Source: Protula sp. h YS-2021 (lineage: Eukaryota; Annelida; Polychaeta; Sabellida; Serpulidae). From it: a stretch of DNA of 64,000 nucleotides. The notes below the pieces were generated by a model. That model worked only from the letters and a program-made list of their open reading frames with translations, was not told the DNA's origin and made no database searches. The translations under genes were made by a program, and so were the position numbers. This document shows positions 24,311 through 34,927 of this stretch, piece after piece (within the stretch, counting starts at the first letter, position 1; the number at the start of each line of letters is the position of its first letter). The DNA lies in assembly GCA_949752745.1 (NCBI GenBank), contig OX457026.1, forward strand, positions 25,503,702 through 25,567,701. Direction: 5' to 3'.

Positions 24311-24671
24311 ATAGCCCTTGAATATCAGATTCCTTTACCCAACTATTAAATTTCTTTGGCCAGCCTAACCACTTGACAAATAATTCATTCACACTGCATC
24401 TTTTCCCTATTTTCAAAAGCTTTTCAATTTTGTACACAGACTGAACATCTTTTGTGACAGTTTGTAATTCTTCTTCATAGAAATTACAATCAGGATCTTC
24501 GTCTAAAAAGTCTTCGACACGATACATGTATATTCCTTGCTTCTTACAACGATGTGTGACAATGAACACTTCTTGTGTCCATTTTATATGTAATCCCTTT
24601 GAAATACATATTTCATCTGTGAAACGCGAACATGTTGACCAATGCCGAACTTTTTCGGTAATCTGTAACAA
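24309..24671 (-). pseudogene. Polinton retrovirus-like integrase, C-terminal part with chromodomain
   Basis: A 120-residue frame. FYEEELQTV is followed by a chromodomain-like segment (VYKIEKLL ... ELFVKWLGWPKKFNSWVKES), the usual end of Polinton integrases. The catalytic core is missing: the sequence upstream on this strand is unrecognisable to 25157, where the Gypsy element starts. Confidence 0.7.
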
Positions 24672-25156
24672 TCACCCACCAGAAACCATACGAACCGGCA
24701 ATTGGCTTTGTCATGTCATATTATGTGAGCAATGTGTCGGAAGACAGTAGCTTTATGGACATTTCAATCGATTTCATCTGGAGCTGTGCTTTTTTGAAAT
24801 GACAATCACTACAAAACAGGAATGCTCTCCACGACTTGGAATTATTCTACAAGATATAAACTGGTCTATGCAATATTTCGTTACCTAACTCAACACTTAC
24901 TTCGACCAATCATCTAACTGGGTAACTTCGTATGAAAACTCTATATTCTGAAACCTTACGGAACCATTTCATCTAAAGACCATAGGTTTCTGGAAGCAAC
25001 TTCCATTTTTATTCAAAATGATTTAACATTGGTTTGATCTGCACTCTACTGCCGCAAGAATCTGCCCATTTCTGAAGCACTCATTGAAAACTTAAGACTT
25101 GTCTTTTGAGATATACAACAATTAAAATGAAGTTTTACACAGTGCTTCCCCAAAAA
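24672..25156. other. Unassigned DNA between Polinton relic and Gypsy element
   Basis: Probably decayed integrase sequence by position, but no motif is readable. Confidence 0.4.
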
Positions 25157-25315
25157 TGCAATATTATTGATAGTGTTACAACTATCCACCCTTGGGTATT
25201 GTTTGCTGAATATGTTCTATCTGGTCATGTGATCATGTGACATGATAACCAAGATGGCTTGGATGTAAATAAAGATTTCAACATAAAGTCAGTCGCATCA
25301 TTCAGTAACACAACA
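25157..25315 (+). repeat. 5' LTR
   Basis: Starts TGCAATATTATTGATAG and ends CAGTAACACAACA. Contains AATAAA within 'gtaaataaagatt', a likely poly(A) signal in the retroelement transcript. Confidence 0.92.
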
Positions 25316-25332
25316 TGGTGGCAGCGGTGACC
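25316..25332 (+). other. Primer-binding site
   Basis: TGGTGGCAGCGGTGACC starts directly after the LTR. TGG pairs with a tRNA 3' CCA end; the primer tRNA was not identified. Confidence 0.65.
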
Positions 25333-25409
25333 ACGATGAAAGAGATATGCAGGACCAGTGATTCAGCTCACCTGCAAATTTAGTGCACTCAACGGTACAA
25401 AGAGAAGAA

Positions 25410-26199
25410 ATGGCAACAAAAGCAATTTCTGTCCTTCAAACGATCGATTTCAAGAAGCTGGAGCAGTGTGGCCGACGGCATACTCGTTTTGAGCGGTATC
25501 TATCTACTGCCAAAATAACTAATGATGAAGAAAAAGTAAACATCCTAGTGCACTGCATGGGTATCGAAGCGGAAGACATTTTAACCAGTTTTCAGTTATC
25601 CAGTAATGAGATGAATCGTACCAGACAGTGAAAAACAGATTTGAATCCCACTTCAGTGGGAAGAAAAACCTGGTGTTTGAACGTGTCAAACTAAGTAATC
25701 GTTGTCAAGGCATTGATGAAACAGTAGACAACTTCATAAAAGACTTTTGGATCCAGATTGAAAAGTGTAATTATGGTGCCATGAAAGAAGAACTGTTACG
25801 CGACCGCATCAGGGACAAAAAGTCATCAGAACAGTTGCAGAGCGAGAAAGATCTGAAACTTCAAGACGCAATAGACAAGGCTTGAACGCGGGAAGCCGTC
25901 CAAAGACAGTATGCGCGCTTAAACACACCCAATCCCGCTCAAGTCCACATGGTGCTCCAACAACCATTCCACAGGGACTCAAGCACAAAAAAACAAAAAT
26001 CGCGTGCAGCACCAAGACGTCATCATCAACAACAACAACAACAACAACAATAACAACAGCAACAAAACAACAACAACCAACATGCCACTGGTGTGGTAAA
26101 AACAAACATTCCAAACAAGATATTCTACGTGCAGCTTCTGCACTGGGTGATTGTCTGCTGAACCAAGCAAAAGAAACGCATTCACGAAGTGAGGGATGA
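25410..26199 (+). pseudogene. Gypsy gag-like region, frame-broken
   Basis: Three frames in succession (25410-25631, 25628-25885, 25882-26199) follow a capsid-like sequence: a helix-rich part (HTRFERYLS, VNILVHCMG), then FIKDFWIQIEKCNYG, a basic spacer, a CAA-repeat Thr/Gln tract and a zinc-knuckle remnant CHWCGKNKHSKQD that lacks its last Cys. Two frame changes and the lost knuckle residue make it inactive. Confidence 0.75.
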
Positions 26200-26521
26200 A
26201 GACCACTATCAGCACATCGACCCAGTTCCATTCCGTGTACAGGGCAGTGAAGACCAGTTCTTATGGGCTGTTCATATCAAGGACAATGATGATAAGTTTA
26301 TGCTAGATGTAACGGTAAATCAACATTCGGTTTTGTTCAAAATAGACACCGGAGCAGATGTATCGGTAATCAGTTTTGATTTATACAACCGAATAGCTAA
26401 ACAGGTTTCCGTGGAACCTCCAGAAAAGGTGCAAATTCTGAACCCTTACAAGTACTTGACCGGTTCAATGCGCGATGTGTCACTAAATCCAACAAGGCTT
26501 GTTCAGAAAATTTTTATGTAG
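26189..26521 (+). pseudogene. Gypsy aspartic protease domain
   Basis: A 110-residue frame with VLFKIDTGADVSVIS, the DTGA active-site motif of retropepsins, preceded by a strand-rich stretch. The active-site Asp is intact in this piece. It ends in a stop before RT. Confidence 0.8.
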
Positions 26522-27621
26522 TCAAAAATTTGGCCACACCCTTATTGGGCAAACTTGCAATCAGTAAATTGCAACTTGTTAGCGTTGCGAGTACAATAAT
26601 TTCATCCGTTTTTAAACAAAATGTCCTGGAAAAGTTCCCAAAATTATTTTCAGGCTTAGGAATAATTTCGAGTACAAAATACAAATCGAACCGGATGCGC
26701 AGCCATTTGCAATAAATACACCAAGAAGGGTTGCTCATCCATTGTTTCCCAAAATAAAAGCAGAACCAAACGAGACTTCACCCTGGTGCGCTGGGATGGT
26801 GGTGGTTACAAAACCAAAAACAGGAGAAGTACGCATTTGAGTCGATTTAACTCAACTAAACAAGTACGTAATACGTCCCAGATATCAAGTTACAGGACGC
26901 GAAAATATTCACAAAACTTGACGCAAATAACTCCGTCTATCAGATCAAACTTGCTGAGAAATGACAGCGTCTAACTCAATTCATCACACCATTTGGAAGA
27001 TATTGCTTTTTACGCCTTCCATTTGGTATTTCGAGTCTGTCAGAGGTATTCCAGGAGATTATACATGATATTGTAGGACAACAACCACATATCAATATTC
27101 AAATTGACGACATATTGGTGGACAGCAAAGACATTGCGTCACACCAACAAGCCCTATTTCCTGCTTTGGGGAAGTTACAAAATGACGGAATCACTCTAAG
27201 CCCAAGCAAATTTGAATTTCTCAACACAGAGGTAGGTTTTGTAGGGCATAAAATTGGTTCCAGTTTTATTTTGCCAGATGACAGCAAGATAAAGGCTATC
27301 ACACACAGGATGGCAAACCAGTTAGGTAAGTTTATCCAAGATCTCGCCAACATGACACAGCCATTGCATGAACTCCTCAAAAGGGAAAATGATTGGTCAT
27401 GGGGTAAACAACAACAAATAGTTCTGGAGAAAATCAAAGAAGAACTCAGTTCGCCAAACACTCTGAAGACATACAGTACCAGACACAAAACAAGAATCCT
27501 GGCTGACAGCTCATCATTTTGGCTAGGTGCAGTTCTTCTGCAAAAAGAGCCAAGTACAGGTGAATTTAGACCTATCTCATACGCGAGTATAAATCTAACA
27601 GATACGGTATGCACAAATTGA
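26522..27621 (+). pseudogene. Gypsy reverse transcriptase and start of RNase H, broken
   Basis: The first part (26522-26980) is heavily decayed. From 26981, FITPFGRYCFLRLPFGI is a clear Ty3/Gypsy RT block. The catalytic YxDD reads QIDD (QIDDILVD near 27106), so the usual Tyr is replaced. RNase H begins with ILADSSSFWLGAVL, retaining one Asp, and PISYAS. A stop follows at 27621. Confidence 0.85.
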
Positions 27622-27631
27622 AAAAGAGGCT

Positions 27632-27892
27632 TTGGTCTTGATTTGGGTTTGTGAAAAATTTGCTGAGTATGTCTTAAGCTTAGATTTCACGTTAGTCACT
27701 GACCATAAGCCGTTGGTGCCTATACTTGCCAAAAAGAGGCTCAACGAAATACCGCCTAGGATAACTCAATTCAAAATCAGGCTCATGCAGTTCAGATTCA
27801 ATATACAACATTTACTAGGTAAGGAAATGTACACTCCGGATACCCTGAGTGGGGCTCCATTGTCCACAACAGAAGAAGTCAAGACGAATTAA
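27632..27892 (+). pseudogene. Gypsy RNase H, continued
   Basis: VLIWVCEKFAEYVLS, then LVTDHKPLVPIL (the 'TDHKPL' block of Gypsy RNase H) and FNIQHLLGKEMYTPDTLS. In a different frame from the previous piece, so a frame change lies near 27620. Confidence 0.85.
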
Positions 27893-27982
27893 GCTGAAGC
27901 ATTTGTCTAGCAGATAATTGAAGTTCTTCCCATCACTGAAAGAAAGTTAGAACAAATTTGCAAATTTCAACATGAAGATGAA

Positions 27983-28760
27983 GTGCGCACGCTAATAATG
28001 TCGTACACCCAGGAAGGATGGCCCGATAAAAGTCAAGTTCCAACTATTTTACTCCCTTATATGCAGTTTGCTGAGGAGTACTCTATTCAAGATGACCTCC
28101 TACTGAAGGAGAGCAGAATCGTTATTCCGTCCTCAATGCATCTTGAAATCTTAGATTGTATACACGACGGTCATCTTGGCATTACTGAATGCCGTAAAAG
28201 AGCAAGAACTTCAGTTTGGTGGGTTGTCCTATCAAAACACGTTGAAGACATGGTAAAAAATTGCCTGACCTGTATTAGGCAGCAGCTTAAAACTGTGGAG
28301 CCATTGGAGCCAACCCAACTTCCAGACAGACCTTGACAGAAGGTAGGTTGCGATTTATGTGAGCTTCGAGGCAAGGCAAGGCTACTTAGTAGTGATAGAT
28401 TACTAGTTCAGGTATTTGAAAATTGCTCTACTAAAAAATGGTCAAAATGCAGGTGCTATAACAAATAACTTCAAATCGATTTTTGCCAGACATGGAATCC
28501 CGGAAATTTTAGTTTCCGACAAGGGTGGACAACTACAGAACAGCGTAATGGCGAAATTCAGTACGGAGTACAATTTTCTCCATTTAACATCTTCGCTAAC
28601 TCACGCGAGCGGAAATGGATGTGCCGAAATAGCGGTAAAAGCATTCAAAAACCTCATGAAGAAAAACAGCGATCCTTAAATAGTACTTCTCAATTATAGA
28701 TCATCTCCTATCCATAACGGATATAGCCCTGCTGAATTTTATTCGGTAGACGGCTGAGAA
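27983..28760 (+). pseudogene. Gypsy integrase, broken
   Basis: First piece (to 28336) holds the H2C2 zinc-binding domain: HDGHLGITECRKRAR and CLTCIRQQ. Second piece (28416-28679) has FARHGIPEILVSDKGGQLQ, including the second catalytic Asp in VSDKG, then ASGNGCAEIAVKAFKNLM, where the catalytic Glu is kept. The first Asp lies in the degraded gap between them. Stops follow from 28679. Confidence 0.85.
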
Positions 28761-29780
28761 CAAAATTACCAGCAGCCGCTCACTTGCTGACACCCCTTTC
28801 GCAGCCGCAGGACATGCGTAGAAAAGAAAAGTTTACAAGCAAAATATGAAATTCTATCATGACAGAAACAGAATGCTAAGCCCCTCTCACAGCTCTTACC
28901 AGGTCAACCGGTACGCATAAGAAATAACGGAATTAAGGGGTAATCTCAGAACAGCTTCCAGAGAATCAAAGATCTTATAAGCTAACGGTCAGTTGCCCTT
29001 CTCCACTTAGGCACACCTTACGTGGAAATCGAAACGCATTAATGTTCTTCCTCTTCTTAATCAAAACATCAAAAACCCTTCGGGTAAGAAAGCGCAAAAT
29101 CAGAAAAGCTCGTCTAAGAGCTCAGATAGTTCTCAGGTTAATCAAAACCAAAACATTAAAAAACTGTCGGACAAAAAAACAGTGTACCTGATACTGGTAC
29201 CACAGATAATGGAGAGAAAACATCGTCAGGAAGGACAACGAAGAGATCCAATAAGTTGAACTGGTTAACAAATTTTGGCCTACCGAATGGAAAATACAGT
29301 TGGATGTTAATCGCTTGCGTAAATAATTCGCTTAGTCAGTGATTGATATCGAGTGCGATATAGGTATTTTGTTTATTTTTTTTGGTGCTAATCTAGTGTT
29401 TTAAAACAAATTAGTTCTTATTGTATATATTGTTTCTTCTATTGTCGCCACTTAGTAGACTCGTCACACAACCGACACCGGAAGTAAAATAAAAGGGAGA
29501 TGAGTCAGAATTGAGTAAAGTATTTTAGCATGCTTATGCTTCTTAATATTCTTTTTACTATTATGTTTTTTATCTTTTAACAGAAATGTACTTTAATGTT
29601 GTTTCGCAAGAAGTAAACATTCAGCAACAGTTCAGTCATTTCAGCTAAGCGGAAAATATTTATTGTATAAAATTCAAACCTGTAAAATGTTTAAAAAGTA
29701 TTGGGAGTTTCACAAGTATTCTTCGCATGAAATAAAGTCGTGTATTGTTTCAATAAAACAGTTTCTAGTGCTTTTTGTTT
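28761..29780. other. Decayed 3' end of pol and untranslated part of the Gypsy element
   Basis: No readable motif and no env-like frame. Confidence 0.6.
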
Positions 29781-29792
29781 AAGAAAAGGAGA
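29781..29792 (+). other. Polypurine tract
   Basis: AAGAAAAGGAGA lies directly 5' of the right LTR. Confidence 0.75.
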
Positions 29793-29951
29793 TGTAATAT
29801 TATTGATAATGTTACAAATGTCCATCCTTGGGTATTGTTTAATGAATATGTTCTATCTGGTCATGTAACCATGTGACGTAATAACCAGGATGGCTTGGAT
29901 GTAAATAAAGATTTCAACATAAATCCAGTCGCATCATTCAGTAACACAACA
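29793..29951 (+). repeat. 3' LTR
   Basis: 159 bases, TGTAATATTATTGATAA ... CAGTAACACAACA. Same length as the 5' LTR. Confidence 0.92.
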
Positions 29952-29956
29952 AAAAA

Positions 29957-30522
29957 GCCTCTTTGAAATTTTGTTTTTATGACCATGTCCAGCCGGCTGA
30001 CAGTTGTGTTTTACCTTTCCTTTATGAATCATCTATACATTTCTATAGTTTGTAGAAATATTATGAAGGTAATAAATGTTTTTAATATTCTCAATCTTTA
30101 CTCAATAAAAAAACATTCTGTTCTACGGAGAATACTGATGACTTGCCAAATGCCGGTAAGAATGTAATTGTTATAGCCACGGACCACAATTAATTTACAT
30201 GTATGTTTCTTTATAACATATCATAATCTGACACCTTCCCTACAGCTGGAACAGCAAAGATAATCATGTGTCTATATATATTGACTCTTCGCACGAATAT
30301 AAATAGTAAGAAATGTAGGGCGTGACCATTATCTTTTGGAGATATTTTGTATAAAGACTGATACCCTCCCGAAGTTCCCTACAACACTTAATTTCATTAT
30401 TCAACTGACCATTTTCATTTCTCTATTGTTTTCAAGCCAGTAAACTTACAGTCTTCTGTTTTTCTTGCGCATAAGTTCCACCTCTATATTTTATAAATGT
30501 TCCGTTAATCTATTTCTATTTC
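29957..30522. other. Intergenic DNA, nothing recognised
   Basis: No continuation of the Polinton integrase is visible on this side of the Gypsy insertion. Confidence 0.5.
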
Positions 30523-30628
<106 letters not shown>

Positions 30629-31070
30629 CAGCACCGTATGCTGCGCAACTACCGTTTTCCATTATCCCGTTTTACCAGGAACTAAGCAATTGCGGTCCGA
30701 TTACTAATGTTTCGATTTTTTTTTTCGCCCTCTGAAAGGCCTTCTACGGGTAAAAGATTGGATTAACTGAAACATTTTTTAATTAATTCCAATTTGTGTC
30801 TTTTTACTGTTTATATTTGTTTTTAAAAAGAAAACTAGATTTGGTATGTATAATCCTAAATATCGCCCAGTCACCGACAAATAATCTATGGCCATTCTCT
30901 TGGACCGTCTCGAAAAATCAAGAGGCTCTCGGAAAATCGAGAGGTGTTCTCTTGGATAATTTCTCGTCATCTAGAGACAGTTTTTGTCTCGGAAAACTTC
31001 TCTGGATAAGATCAGATACAAGATGGCGGAAATATAAACAAAGGCATTCCTACAACTTATTTGCAAAAAT

Positions 31071-31391
31071 ACATGTGAAATATAGATATTTAAGAGTAGA
31101 AATTTAGCTCAAGGAAGATTTTAGACGTGATTGCACTATGCATAGTGAAATGCAAGAGGGCCCAAAGGTTTAACCTCAATAACTACGAGTATACGAGGTT
31201 GTATACTAAACTCGTAGGTTGAGGTCGAATCAAAAGTACATGTGAAATATAGATATTTAAGAGTAGAAATTTAGCTCAAGGAAGATTTTAGACGTGATTG
31301 CACTATGCATAGTGAAATGCAAGAGGGCCCAAAGGTTTAACCTCAATAACTATACGAGGTTGTATACTAAACTCGTAGGTTGAGGTCGAAT
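31071..31391. repeat. Recent tandem duplication, unit 167 bp
   Basis: 31071-31237 and 31238-31391 are almost identical; the second lacks a few bases in 'aactacgagtatacgagg'. Contains 'ttagacgtgattgcactatg'. The near identity indicates a young duplication. Confidence 0.95.
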
Positions 31392-32086
31392 CTGCACCGT
31401 TGGTACTGCTGAAGTGGTAGGGACTTTGTTGGGTAAAACAGATCATACTTCAACCAATGCCCCAACAAACGATTGTCGCACGATGTAATTCTGGGCATAT
31501 AAGTTAATATTTATCTAAATAAGCACTAAATAACTAGATTTGTGTTTTTATTTCTCGATTTTTTGTAGTCCCAGGTGACTCCCACCTCCACGGAGGAGAC
31601 CGGGTAGAAGAGTGGTGATGGACTACGGTCACTTGGGACTAGATTTTTTGAGACCTGTTCTTTTGGCCGGTATCTCTGAAGCTTCCGTGGTCTGTTTGGA
31701 GGGTGGAGTCTCACTTTCCTGAGAAGTCCAAAAGAATGTACCACAAATCACACAAACTATGCCGAAATTTTTTGCGTTTCGGCTGAATTCAGTTGGGATA
31801 AATATAAAGAAATAATAGAAAAAAACTGGCAAAAATCAACAAAATTCCATTTTGTCAGAAACGTATTCACATCTATCTATCTCGTGAACTTGCTTTGGTG
31901 CTGTTCTCTCTAGTAGATAGCAACCCAAATTGCAAAGACTTTTATGAAGAGTGTTATTCCAGCATCGAAATAATCGGTGGTTTATTTCAAAAGATACTTC
32001 ATATTACACGAACTTTTAAACATCACACTTTCAATCACCCATACAATCAATAGGCATAGATTTATGGCTTATTTTGGAACGATTAT
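31392..32086. other. Intergenic DNA with one imperfect hairpin
   Basis: At 31569-31641, AGTCCCAGGTGAC and GTCACTTGGGACT form a 13-bp stem with one G-U type pair; inside the loop CCTCCACGGAGG can pair again. No known RNA family recognised. Nothing else in the interval. Confidence 0.4.
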
Positions 32087-32234
32087 TAGGCCCCAACCCT
32101 TCGGATTGGGGCCTGTAGGTTTGGGGTGTCCGTCTGTTCGTCCTTCCGTCTGTCCGTCATCGCTTTATACCCTTATGAATTTGGGGGGGGGGGGCGGTGG
32201 GGGCCTGCTTGTGTTTCACAAATACTTACTTGTT
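32087..32234. repeat. Hairpin repeat, copy 1
   Basis: Starts with AGGCCCCAA-CCCTTCGGA-TTGGGGCCT, a 9-bp perfect stem with a short loop, then 'gtttggggtgtccgtctgt', 'tttataccc', 'aatttggggg' and 'cacaaatacttacttgtt'. The same module recurs at 32709 and 33898. Confidence 0.85.
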
Positions 32235-32708
32235 TCTATCGTTTCTTTATACCTTCATCCAAACCGAATTCGATCGAAACGCAAAAACCTTTAGGCAGAA
32301 ATTTAAGTACGAATCTCGAACAGCACATCGTAATTGGTTAAATTACAAATTGGTCAGTCAGCTTGCAGAAGGCTATCATGAATTAAAATAAGAAGGTCAT
32401 AGTGAATTGCTTGGCTTCTAGCTTGCGAGTTATCCTGAATAATCGGTATAAAACACTTTTCACGTTAAAAGAACACATTTTCAGTTTTTTGCCAATTTCG
32501 ATATGCTGTTCAATTTCATGCTTCTCTCCTTGTACATCACCTGTTTGCAATGAACCACTAAGCCAGTTAACAGTTTCTAGTGGGCATGCTCAGTAGAGGA
32601 AACTCAGGATTTCAGTGGCGGGAAAAACATAAGAAACAAATAAGGAAGGTACACTAAAAGTTGATTTTCTCTGCGCTGCCGTATCCATAATTTGTTATAA
32701 TTCTTTAT
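32235..32708. other. Intergenic DNA between hairpin repeats
   Basis: No supported feature. Confidence 0.5.
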
Positions 32709-32837
32709 TAGACCCCAACCCTTTCGGATTGGGGCCTATAGGTTTGGGTGTGCGTCTGTCCATCCGTCGTCGCTTTATACCCCTTTGAATTTGGGGGCGG
32801 TTGGGGCCTGCTCCTGTTTCACAAATACTTACTTGTT
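32709..32837. repeat. Hairpin repeat, copy 2
   Basis: Same module as 32087-32234 with one extra T in the loop and shorter G runs. Confidence 0.85.
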
Positions 32838-33451
32838 GTGTTTATTTCTTGTCTGTGCTACTGTCATATAAAATCGGACTAAAGTGAGTCTTAAGCATAG
32901 GCCTAGTGTTTGAACACGGTATTGGTACGCAGTGGCTTTGAATGAAACAACTGTTTTATCTGTTTAAAGACTGTCAAAGTGCAATTACAACCCTTTTGTG
33001 CTTGCGCCTTTTTAAATAACGGTATTCAATGTTGAAATTTACTCAACGTTTTTTGTGTACTTGTGTTCTTTGTGTTTTTGTTCTTGACCTTTTATTTAGT
33101 TCATATTACGCGAACAAATTATGCAGTAAATGTGGCCTATTAGACCTTATGCTGGTCTTCATGTTACGTGAACTTCATATAAGACGTGTTCATGTTATGT
33201 GAATTTCTGTCCATAGAGAACAAGGCATTTTCGTTTGGGAACAAGCAAATTACTTCATATTACGCGAACTTCATATTAACCGTGTTCATATTAAGTGTGT
33301 CCGACTGTATGTATAGTATACTCGAACATTCGAGTATTTAAAGTTTCGAAGTCTTCTTGCAAGATAACTACAGTTTTTGGTTTACTCGAGTCAATATTAA
33401 ATGTAAAATGTAATTATTGATGATTGAATAAACAGTATGGAATAAACGAGT
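32838..33451. other. Intergenic DNA between hairpin repeats
   Basis: Several 'catattacgcgaac'/'catgttacgtgaac' words around 33100-33290 form an imprecise repeat. No gene. Confidence 0.5.
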
Positions 33452-33897
33452 TTTTAGACCCCAACAGGGCGAGGCAGGGGTGGGGGGGGGGGGGGGGTCT
33501 ATAGGATTGCCGTCTGTCCGTTCGTGTGTCAAACTTTGGATGCTGTTTTGTTTCAACGCAAGTTCTCCCAAACTGTTTACCCTAACCATATGCAACCTTG
33601 CACAGTGAAAATATATATATTGAAGTTGTCTAGCGTCGTGTTATTTTTCAAATTGGCCAAAAATTGCCAAAATGGCGATTTATCAAAAAATTGTGATCGC
33701 TTGAGGTAACTGCAACGTAAGACTTGGGTGCTTTCCACGCAAGTTTTCCGAAACTATTTATCCTCGGCATATGCTACCTTGCACAGTGAAAATATATGTA
33801 TTGAAGTTGTGCAACTTCGTATTATTTTTCAAATCGGTAAAATTGCATGGCGACTTGTTGTGTCCGGTTGGGGTCTGCGCCTTCGACGATGGCTTGA
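33452..33897. repeat. Related longer repeat with internal duplication
   Basis: Begins 'tagaccccaac' then a poly-G run and 'tctataggattgccgtctgt', like the hairpin repeat. Two diverged copies of 'caacgcaagttctccc', 'caccttgcacagtgaaa' type words and 'ttattttttcaaat' occur near 33540-33660 and 33730-33835. Confidence 0.6.
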
Positions 33898-34037
33898 TAG
33901 GCCCCAACCCTTCGGATTGAGGCCTATATGTTTGAGGTGTGGGTCCGTCCTCCGTCCGTCTGTCCGCCATCGCTTTATACCCCTATGAATTTGGGGGCGG
34001 TTGGGGTCTGCTTGTGTTTCACAAATACTTACTTGTT
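33898..34037. repeat. Hairpin repeat, copy 3
   Basis: Same module as copies 1 and 2; the stem has one G-to-A change on its 3' side. Confidence 0.85.
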
Positions 34038-34569
34038 AAATTTGAAAGTGCGCATATCGAAAAAAAGAATTGGAATTTTAATTTTTTCGCTATAATTAAT
34101 CCCGATAAATTTGCAGTCGAAACAGAACATCCACCAGAAAGGCCCTGAGGTACGAATCAAAATCGAGATAGTTTAAATCTTTTTTGTGAGTAAAAAGGTA
34201 ATGAAATATTCGAGGATGTTTTCAAATATTCTCGGAGAAATACCTAGTAAATACCTAATATACAGAAATGTAGTTTAATCCTGCTGTCTTATTTTGACAG
34301 ATTAAAACAATTGGCTTACCAGCTAAAATGATTTTTAGGTATGACGGCAAAACTCTTTCTTGGTTATCAGAGACCTGGTAGTGCAACTCTCCATAAACAG
34401 GTTGTGGCCGACAAAATGATGTCATTATGTGTGCATAACACATGTACGGGATTAACCAGGGCTATGGCCGCACAGTTTAATCTTTGAACAGGGCCGTGAC
34501 GATCCATGTCTTATTTTCCCTCTTAGTTATCTGAGCAACCAGAATTGATTAGCAGTTGAATCGTTCAAC
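34038..34569. other. Upstream region of the large zinc-finger gene
   Basis: An acceptor-like site (ttttccctcttag at about 34526) lies 44 bases before the start codon, so a 5' untranslated exon may lie further upstream. No TATA box or CpG-rich promoter is evident. Confidence 0.35.
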
Positions 34570-34927
34570 ATGTTCAGCCAGTTCGGCAGTGGCCGGAAGA
34601 CATCGGAACAGTGGTCTGTCGGCACCGGAAATGTCCAGGACCAGTACGGTACTGGTCAAAGTAATCCCTATGGTCGTCAAGCAGCCGTGCGCCCTAACAA
34701 CCAGCCTGGCATTGAATCCACCGTTAAAAATATCCTCGACACTTTAAATCGGTATAAGACTGCGGCGAGTAGTCAACCGTTGATAGTAGAACACCAAGCG
34801 CAGGGGATTGTGGCTAGTCATCCCCGGGCTGTCAGCTCTCAGTTTTTGCTGCCTGATGCACAAGTAGGCGGACAGTACGGTTCAGCCCCGCGTCCCTGCG
34901 ACAACCCGAACACTCAGCAACAACAAG
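34570..34927 (+). CDS. Exon 1, Gln-rich N-terminus
   Basis: Start codon at 34570 (MFSQFGSGRKTSEQW). Low-complexity Gly/Gln/Ser with VKNILDTLNRYKTA as a probable helix. Ends CAACAACAAG|gtacgc in phase 1. No earlier in-frame ATG is supported. Confidence 0.8.

Larger units (their letters stand above)
21479..24671 (-). mobile_element. Polinton/Maverick relic: capsid, ATPase and integrase region
   Basis: A series of broken minus-strand frames in the order integrase C-terminus, packaging ATPase, small conserved proteins, minor capsid-like, major capsid-like (right to left). The order and motifs fit a Polinton/Maverick virus-like transposon. All frames carry stops or shifts. No terminal inverted repeats were found. 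A Gypsy element begins 486 bases to the right, where the rest of the integrase would be expected. The polymerase relic at 1-1634 is about 20 kb away and is probably a separate copy. Confidence 0.7.
25157..29951 (+). mobile_element. Ty3/Gypsy-type LTR retrotransposon, complete but inactive (4.8 kb)
   Basis: Two LTRs of 159 bases, each TG...CA, enclose gag- and pol-like frames in the order capsid, zinc knuckle, protease, RT, RNase H, integrase, which is the Gypsy order. The flanks are AAAAA on both sides (25152-25156; 29952-29956), consistent with a 5-bp target duplication though low in complexity. A primer-binding site follows the left LTR and a purine tract precedes the right one. By eye the LTRs differ at about 14 of 159 positions, so the insertion is old. 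Multiple stops and shifts in every domain make it non-autonomous. Confidence 0.92.

Noticed and set aside
26041..26080. CAA repeat as a separate microsatellite
   Set aside because: It lies in the gag-like frame of the Gypsy element and encodes a Thr/Gln tract; treated as part of it.
29793..29951. Solo LTR or separate element
   Set aside because: Its same length, shared ends and the flanking AAAAA show that it is the 3' LTR of the element starting at 25157.
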